Below are positions 13,683 through 18,018 of a stretch of 18,018 nucleotides of DNA, piece after piece. The notes under the pieces are model-generated. The model was not told the DNA's origin. It was given only the letters and a program-made list of their open reading frames with translations, and did no database searches. The stretch lies in the NCBI GenBank assembly GCA_038245795.1, contig JBBRSC010000041.1, positions 1-18,018 of the forward strand, given 5' to 3'. The position numbers and the translations under genes were made by a program. Position 1 is the first letter of the stretch. Every line of letters starts with the position of its first letter. The DNA is from JBBRSC01 sp038245795 (GTDB taxonomy: Bacteria; Actinomycetota; Acidimicrobiia; Acidimicrobiales; Microtrichaceae).

Positions 13683-14639
13683 TTGACTGATTGGGGCCCC
13701 TTCCTCGTTCGGCGGCTCGTCCGTCTGGTGATCGTCTGCTTCGTTCTCGTCACCCTGGTCTTCATGGCAGTGAGACTCGTCCCGGGTGATCCGGAACGTA
13801 ACGCCATCGGCGGATTCGATGGCACCGAACAACAAAAGGAGGAGGCGCTCGCTCGGGCCCGTCAGGACCTCCACCTCGACCGCGCCCTGCCAATCCAGTA
13901 CTTGGAAACACTCCGATCGGCGGTCACGTTCGACTTCGGGACGTCGTTTCAGACCCAACAACCGGTGACGACCGTCATCGGGGATCGAATCGGGTCCACC
14001 CTCCGTCTGGCCTTGGCCGGCACGCTCGTGATCTTCGTCGTGGCGTTGCCGCTCGGAATGATTGTCGGCGCGCTCACGAACGGTCGCCGCCGGGCGCTCG
14101 ATGTCGGCTTCAGTGGGATCACCGGGTTCCTCGGGTCCGTGCCTCCCTACGTCCTCGGGGTCGTCCTCGTCTACCTGTTTGCCTACACCTTCGACTGGTT
14201 CCCGAGAACGCCCGCAGGAGGGTGGACGGACGAGGTGCTTCCCGCTCTCGCCGTGGGCTTGGGGCCAGCGCTGTTGTTGGCTCGGGTGGTTCGCGTCGAG
14301 ACGCTCGGCGTGCTCGGCCAGGACTACATGCGCACGGCGAGGAGCAAGTGGCTGTCGCCGGTGCGCGTATATCTCCGCGACGTCCTTCCCAACGTTGTTG
14401 CACCCGCCATCACCATTGGCGGCGTGTTGTTCTCGTCGCTGATCGGCGGTGCGGTCGTGGTGGAGAGCATCTTCAATCGCAACGGCCTGGGTCGGTCGCT
14501 CATCGAGGCGATCCAACTCGGCGACTATCCGCTCGTGCAGGCAATCGCGCTGATCCTCGGCGTGACGGTCGTGGTCGTCAATACGTTGGTCGACATCGCA
14601 TTGGCGGCCGTCGATCCCCGGACCATGGTGCGAACGTGA
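13683..14639 (+). CDS. ABC transporter permease, DppB/OppB type
   Basis: A 318-aa inner-membrane permease of the peptide importer. The start is TTG; the in-frame stop of the preceding reading 9 nt upstream (13671-13673) rules out an earlier start, and no good ribosome binding site is visible, so translational coupling is likely. The N-terminus LVRRLVRLVIVCFVLVTLVF with RLVPGDP is typical of DppB, followed by an extracytoplasmic segment (about 40-95) and the binding-protein-dependent permease domain with five helices. The EAA loop reads YMRTARSKWLSPVRVYLRDV, where the usually invariant Gly (ARAKGLS in relatives) is Trp. The end overlaps the next gene in a GTGA junction. Confidence 0.92.
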   Translation: MTDWGPFLVRRLVRLVIVCFVLVTLVFMAVRLVPGDPERNAIGGFDGTEQQKEEALARARQDLHLDRALPIQYLETLRSAVTFDFGTSFQTQQPVTTVIGDRIGSTLRLALAGTLVIFVVALPLGMIVGALTNGRRRALDVGFSGITGFLGSVPPYVLGVVLVYLFAYTFDWFPRTPAGGWTDEVLPALAVGLGPALLLARVVRVETLGVLGQDYMRTARSKWLSPVRVYLRDVLPNVVAPAITIGGVLFSSLIGGAVVVESIFNRNGLGRSLIEAIQLGDYPLVQAIALILGVTVVVVNTLVDIALAAVDPRTMVRT

Positions 14640-15553
14640 GCCGGGCGTTCGGACGCCGCAAACGTTGGCTCGCCACGTTGCTGGGAACCCCAACTGGCGT
14701 CGCCGGGGTGGTGCTGTTGTCGGCGCTCGTGATTCTCGCCATCATCGGACCGCCCATCTGGGGTGACGCGGCAGTGAAGTCGGACTTCCTTCGCACACTG
14801 CGACCACCATCGCCGGCCCATCCGCTGGGGACCAACGGATCAGGCCAGGACAACCTGGCCCGGGTGCTGGTCGGGACCCGTCTGTCGTTGCTGATGGCGG
14901 CTGGCGCGGTGGCGATCTCGGCATCGATCGGATTGCTCTCCGGAGCGCTCCTGGTGACGGTCGGCGGGCGGACACAACGAATCGGCGCAACGGTGATCGA
15001 CACCTGGTTGGGGTTTCCGTCGATCCTGTTGTCGGTTCTGATCATTGCGGTCCTGGAGAAGGGTCGGGGAGCCATTGTCATCGCTATCGGGCTCTCGATC
15101 GCACCCTTCTTTGCCCGTATCACCCTGACGTCGGCGGCGTCGGTGGTCGGGCTCGACTATGTCGCCGCCGGCCGCTTGTTGGGACTGTCGCGCCGGCGGA
15201 TCGCCAGCCGTTACGTGTTGGGAACCATCGTTGACTCGTTGGTCGTTGCCGTGTTCTCGATGTTCGGCCAAAGTCTCATCGCCATCTCCGCCCTGACATA
15301 TCTCGGATTTGGTGGGGCGCGCAGCGGAATTGAGAGCTGGACGTCGATCGACTGGGGCTCGGTGCTGAACGACTCCGTCCGCAACTTCCGTGATCAGCCC
15401 GCTTCTGTGCTCGGCCCCGCCATTGCCATTGCGCTGGCTGGTGTGGCGTTCGGTTGGTTCGGCGATGCCCTGGGTCGGTCGCTGAACCCGAGGCTGACGG
15501 TCCGATCCATCGGTGGCACCCCCCGCCTCACGACACCGGGGGAGACCGCATGA
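14636..15553 (+). CDS. ABC transporter permease, DppC/OppC type
   Basis: A 305-aa second permease of the importer, heterodimer partner of the preceding gene. It starts at GTG 14636, whose last two bases are part of the upstream TGA (GTGA overlap), the usual sign of coupled translation; the frame is open much further upstream but only over the dppB-like gene. Features of the DppC family are a single N-terminal helix (about 20-40), the motif HPLGTNGSGQDNLARVLVGTR (about 63-83) and the permease domain. Its EAA loop (DYVAAGRLLGLSRRRI) keeps the conserved Gly. It overlaps the next gene by ATGA at 15550-15553. Confidence 0.93.
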   Translation: MSRAFGRRKRWLATLLGTPTGVAGVVLLSALVILAIIGPPIWGDAAVKSDFLRTLRPPSPAHPLGTNGSGQDNLARVLVGTRLSLLMAAGAVAISASIGLLSGALLVTVGGRTQRIGATVIDTWLGFPSILLSVLIIAVLEKGRGAIVIAIGLSIAPFFARITLTSAASVVGLDYVAAGRLLGLSRRRIASRYVLGTIVDSLVVAVFSMFGQSLIAISALTYLGFGGARSGIESWTSIDWGSVLNDSVRNFRDQPASVLGPAIAIALAGVAFGWFGDALGRSLNPRLTVRSIGGTPRLTTPGETA

Positions 15554-16527
15554 GCGAGCCGGTGCTCGAACTCTCGAATCTCAGCGTGTCGTTCGGTCGT
15601 GGCGATCGTCGCACCACGGTCGTGAACGATGTGTCGTTGTGTATCGAGCCCGGCGAGATCGTGGGGATCGTCGGGGAATCCGGTTCGGGCAAAACGCTGA
15701 CCGCCATGGCCGCGGCGGATCTGTTGCCGACGGGCGCCGAGATGCACGCGGACCGTTGGATGTTCGAGGGCCATGATCTGAGCCGCATCACTCGGGGCAA
15801 TCGCGGCCCCGTGCTCGGCGGACGGTTGGCGGTTGTCTTCCAGGATCCGATGTCGTCGCTCAACCCCGCTCGAACGGTCGGCGCGCAGATGAGCGACGTG
15901 GTGCGCGTGCACCACGGCCAGAGCCGACAGGCCGCGCGGGCCACCGCGGTGGATCGACTCCGCGAAGTTCGGGTCACGGCTCCCGAGCGGCGGGTCGATG
16001 AGTACCCGCACGAGTTCTCGGGTGGGATGCGACAGCGAGCCATGATCGCCATGGGATTGATGACGCCGCCAGCGTTGCTGATCGCCGATGAGCCGACGAC
16101 GGCCCTCGACGTCACGGTCCAGGCCGATGTGATGTCGCTGATCGCGGAGCTCAATCGGGAACACGGGACCGCTGTGATCTTGGTCTCGCACAACATTGCG
16201 CTCATCGCCGAAGTAGCGACCCGGGTGCTCGTCATGTACGCCGGACGGATCGTCGAGGAGATCGACGCGGGATCATTGGCCACGAGTTCGCGGCACCGGT
16301 ATACCCGCGCGCTGATCGGTTCTGTCCCGCGCCTCGATGCCGCCAAGGACCAGCCGCTGGTCACGATTGTCGGCGCCCCGCCCGATCCATCGACCATTAT
16401 CGGCGGCTGCTCGTTCTCGCCTCGTTGCACACACGTGTCCGAGGAGTGTCGTTCGTCGCGACCTGCGCTCGTCGAGAGCGATGCTGGACTCGTGGCGTGT
16501 GTTCATCCAGCCGGGGACGATCTGTGA
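15550..16527 (+). CDS. ABC transporter ATP-binding protein, DppD/OppD type
   Basis: A 325-aa ATPase, one of two that drive the importer. The ATG overlaps the stop of the permease gene (ATGA). Motifs are Walker A GESGSGKT (42-49), Q-loop Gln98 (VFQDPMSSLNP), signature FSGGMRQR (157-164), Walker B LLIADEPTTALD (176-187) and switch His214 (LVSHN). The C-terminal oligopeptide-transporter extension has the Cys-rich pattern GGCSFSPRCTHVSEEC...CVHP typical of this ATPase class, where it can hold an Fe-S cluster. All catalytic motifs are intact. Confidence 0.95.
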   Translation: MSEPVLELSNLSVSFGRGDRRTTVVNDVSLCIEPGEIVGIVGESGSGKTLTAMAAADLLPTGAEMHADRWMFEGHDLSRITRGNRGPVLGGRLAVVFQDPMSSLNPARTVGAQMSDVVRVHHGQSRQAARATAVDRLREVRVTAPERRVDEYPHEFSGGMRQRAMIAMGLMTPPALLIADEPTTALDVTVQADVMSLIAELNREHGTAVILVSHNIALIAEVATRVLVMYAGRIVEEIDAGSLATSSRHRYTRALIGSVPRLDAAKDQPLVTIVGAPPDPSTIIGGCSFSPRCTHVSEECRSSRPALVESDAGLVACVHPAGDDL

Positions 16528-17480
16528 TGTTGTCGGTGCAGGGACTCTCGGTCAGTTATCCGGGCTCCGACGTCGTGGTCGTTCAGGATGTGTCGTTCGA
16601 GATTCCTGCTGGCGGGACTCTGGGGCTGGTGGGCGAATCGGGCTCAGGCAAGTCAACTGTGGCACGTGCCGTGGTCGGCATGGTGCGAGCGCTGGCTGGC
16701 AATGTGCGTGTCGAGGGGGTGGACGTAACGGGCGGGTCCGCAGCGGCGGGCCGCCACCTTCGAGCCACGACGCAGATGGTGTTCCAGGACCCTGCTGCCT
16801 CGTTGCACCCCCGAATGACGGTGGGCGCTGCGCTTGTCGAGGCGGCCAGCGTGCGACCAGACGTGGCACGCGGACAAGGTGATCTGGCCATGGAGGTGCA
16901 TCGGTTGATGGATCTGGTCGGACTGCCCCAGACCTTCGTGGATCGGTATCCCTTCGAACTCTCCGGTGGTCAACGTCAGCGAGTCGCCATTGCACGGGCC
17001 CTGGCCCCGCGGCCGCAGCTGCTGCTCCTCGACGAGGTCACCGCTGCGCTCGATGTCTCCATCCAGGCGACGGTGTTGAACCTGTTGAAGGAACTTCAGG
17101 TGGAGTTGCAGCTCACCTATCTCGCCATTTCCCACGATCTGGCCGTCATGCGCTATCTCTGCGATTCGATCGCGGTCATGGAGCTCGGCACCATCAAAGA
17201 GATCGGACTGGCCGATGACGTGTTCGTCTCACCTCACCATCCGTACACAGTTGCCCTGCTCGACGCAGTGCCGCAGCTCGGCCGCCCGCGTCGTGACCGG
17301 ATCGTCCTGAGCGGCGAGCCAGCGGATCCTGCGGATCGGCCCAGCGGGTGCAGTTTCCGCGCCCGCTGCCCGCTCGGACCCGAGGCGGATCCCGAACGAC
17401 AGCGTTGTGTCACGACAACACCCGTTCTGGTCGGCGACGCCCACCGCGTGGCGTGCCATTTCCCACTGAACTCAGACTGA
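16527..17480 (+). CDS. ABC transporter ATP-binding protein, DppF/OppF type
   Basis: A 317-aa second ATPase of the importer. It starts at ATG 16527 (MLSVQGLSVSYPG), overlapping the previous stop (TGATG); an in-frame upstream extension is only shadow sequence. Motifs are Walker A GESGSGKS (36-43), Q-loop Gln87 (VFQDPAASLHP), signature LSGGQRQR (145-152), Walker B LLLLDEV (165-171) and His203 (ISHD). The DEP after Walker B is DEV here, a mild departure that leaves the catalytic Glu. The C-terminal extension again carries Cys-rich GCSFRARCPLG...CHFP. The last 9 bp overlap the convergent gene. Confidence 0.95.
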   Translation: MLSVQGLSVSYPGSDVVVVQDVSFEIPAGGTLGLVGESGSGKSTVARAVVGMVRALAGNVRVEGVDVTGGSAAAGRHLRATTQMVFQDPAASLHPRMTVGAALVEAASVRPDVARGQGDLAMEVHRLMDLVGLPQTFVDRYPFELSGGQRQRVAIARALAPRPQLLLLDEVTAALDVSIQATVLNLLKELQVELQLTYLAISHDLAVMRYLCDSIAVMELGTIKEIGLADDVFVSPHHPYTVALLDAVPQLGRPRRDRIVLSGEPADPADRPSGCSFRARCPLGPEADPERQRCVTTTPVLVGDAHRVACHFPLNSD

Positions 17481-18018
17481 GTCGATGTCGTCAGAGGTTC
17501 CCGGACGAGAGCCGCCGAATTTCAGCCCCAATCCGATCGCCACAATGACAGCGATCCCGACGGCCAACCACACCCACAACATGGAGCTGTTGTCGGTACT
17601 CGACGGCGACGTGGAACCGTCGGCAGTAGCTGTCGCCGGTGCCGACGAGATCACCGCACCGTTGGGGTCGGTGACGATCGACGACGCAACCGTCGTGCTG
17701 ACAACGGTCGGGTTGGCATCAGGACCCGCCGAGGTGAGGGTCCGCTGCACCTCGAGCGCCGGCGTGGTCGATGCGATCACGATCTTCCACACGCCCGCGG
17801 TGGGCAAAGTCACCGTTGCGGCGTAGTGGCCAGCCTCGGCGGTCGCTGGCATGGGTACCGACACCGGTGCAGTTCCTGTTTCGCTGGTGCCGGTCAGGGT
17901 CAGGACGGCGTCTTCGACGGGATCCTTGTCGTCGAGGTACTGCACGAACACCTCGTAGTGATAGCCACCGTTTTCCACGCGGCCATCAACGATGACCTGG
18001 GCGCCGACGTCGCCGCCG
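17472..18018 (-). CDS. Membrane-anchored YtkA/CopC-like extracytoplasmic protein, partial
   Basis: The C-terminal 181 residues of a protein whose start is beyond the right edge; the frame is open there and reads GGDVGAQVIVDGR before the GTG at 17978, so that GTG is not the true start. The visible part has a beta-rich Ig-like domain (YHYEVFVQYLDDKDPVEDAVLTL through AGHYAATVTLPTAGVWKIVI) resembling YtkA/FixH-like or CopC-like modules, then a Ser/Thr-rich stalk and a C-terminal membrane helix (WVWLAVGIAVIVAIGLGL) with a short acidic cytoplasmic tail. The domain should face outside. Copper handling is possible for such proteins, but no Met/His metal motif is visible here, so function is left open. 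It converges on and overlaps the DppF-type gene by 9 bp. Confidence 0.72.
   Translation of the reverse strand, partial: GGDVGAQVIVDGRVENGGYHYEVFVQYLDDKDPVEDAVLTLTGTSETGTAPVSVPMPATAEAGHYAATVTLPTAGVWKIVIASTTPALEVQRTLTSAGPDANPTVVSTTVASSIVTDPNGAVISSAPATATADGSTSPSSTDNSSMLWVWLAVGIAVIVAIGLGLKFGGSRPGTSDDIDSV

Noticed and set aside
14222..14635. N-terminal extension of the DppC-type permease
   Set aside because: The frame is open but overlaps the DppB-type gene; the GTGA junction at 14636 gives a normal-length DppC.
13224..14693. Long minus-strand frame of 489 codons
   Set aside because: It lies antisense to the Dpp lipoprotein and permease genes, whose protein families are unmistakable; composition (rich in His, Asp, Arg) is that of a shadow frame in high-GC DNA.

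Overview
The window looks like a high-GC actinobacterial chromosome. The clues are a DUF3499 gene (an almost exclusively actinobacterial family), a CtpE-type P-type ATPase very close to the mycobacterial protein, GTG/TTG starts, and TANNNT -10 boxes placed 6-7 nt before start codons, the typical layout of leaderless actinobacterial genes. The class is not fixed by the sequence; Acidimicrobiia or a neighbouring lineage is my guess. I see no tRNA, rRNA, CRISPR array, insertion sequence or prophage. The window reads as dense core or metabolic chromosome, not an accessory island.

Layout. (a) 1-2364, metal homeostasis: a TroA/ZnuA-type metal-binding lipoprotein and its ABC ATPase (cut by the window edge) run leftward, divergent from a DtxR/MntR-family repressor. 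(b) 2352-2465: four perfect 27-bp tandem repeats lie between convergent genes and contain both stop codons. (c) 2462-3155, iron storage: bacterioferritin-associated ferredoxin (bfd) then bacterioferritin (bfr), with a perfect 18-bp palindrome over the bfd promoter. (d) 3243-5517, exported disulfide chemistry: DsbB followed by two paralogous membrane-anchored thioredoxin-fold proteins with DsbA-type CPHC active sites. (e) 5556-6718: a flavin-dependent nitronate-monooxygenase-family oxidoreductase behind a 20-bp palindrome that fits the published KstR operator consensus. (f) 6731-8295: an SDR-fold protein whose catalytic residues are largely replaced, then a DUF3499 protein. (g) 8241-11896, leftward: ctpE and an MFS transporter, the latter overlapping DUF3499 tail to tail. 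(h) 12048-17480: a complete five-gene peptide/nickel-type (Dpp/Opp) ABC importer with start/stop overlaps. (i) 17472-18018: the C-terminal part of a membrane-anchored YtkA/CopC-like protein, running in from the right.

How the genes work together. The left third links metal uptake, a metal-sensing repressor and iron storage, so metal import and storage are probably balanced locally. The Dsb set would oxidise cysteines of exported proteins. The Dpp operon is a self-contained importer. The most useful cross-cutting observation is that eight probable first genes carry TANNNT 6-7 nt before a start codon; this both predicts leaderless transcription and helps choose starts. No obviously new multi-gene system is visible. 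The best candidates for something undescribed are the dual-stop tandem repeat, the DsbB/twin-CPHC operon in a phylum that usually uses VKOR, and the pseudo-catalytic SDR protein.
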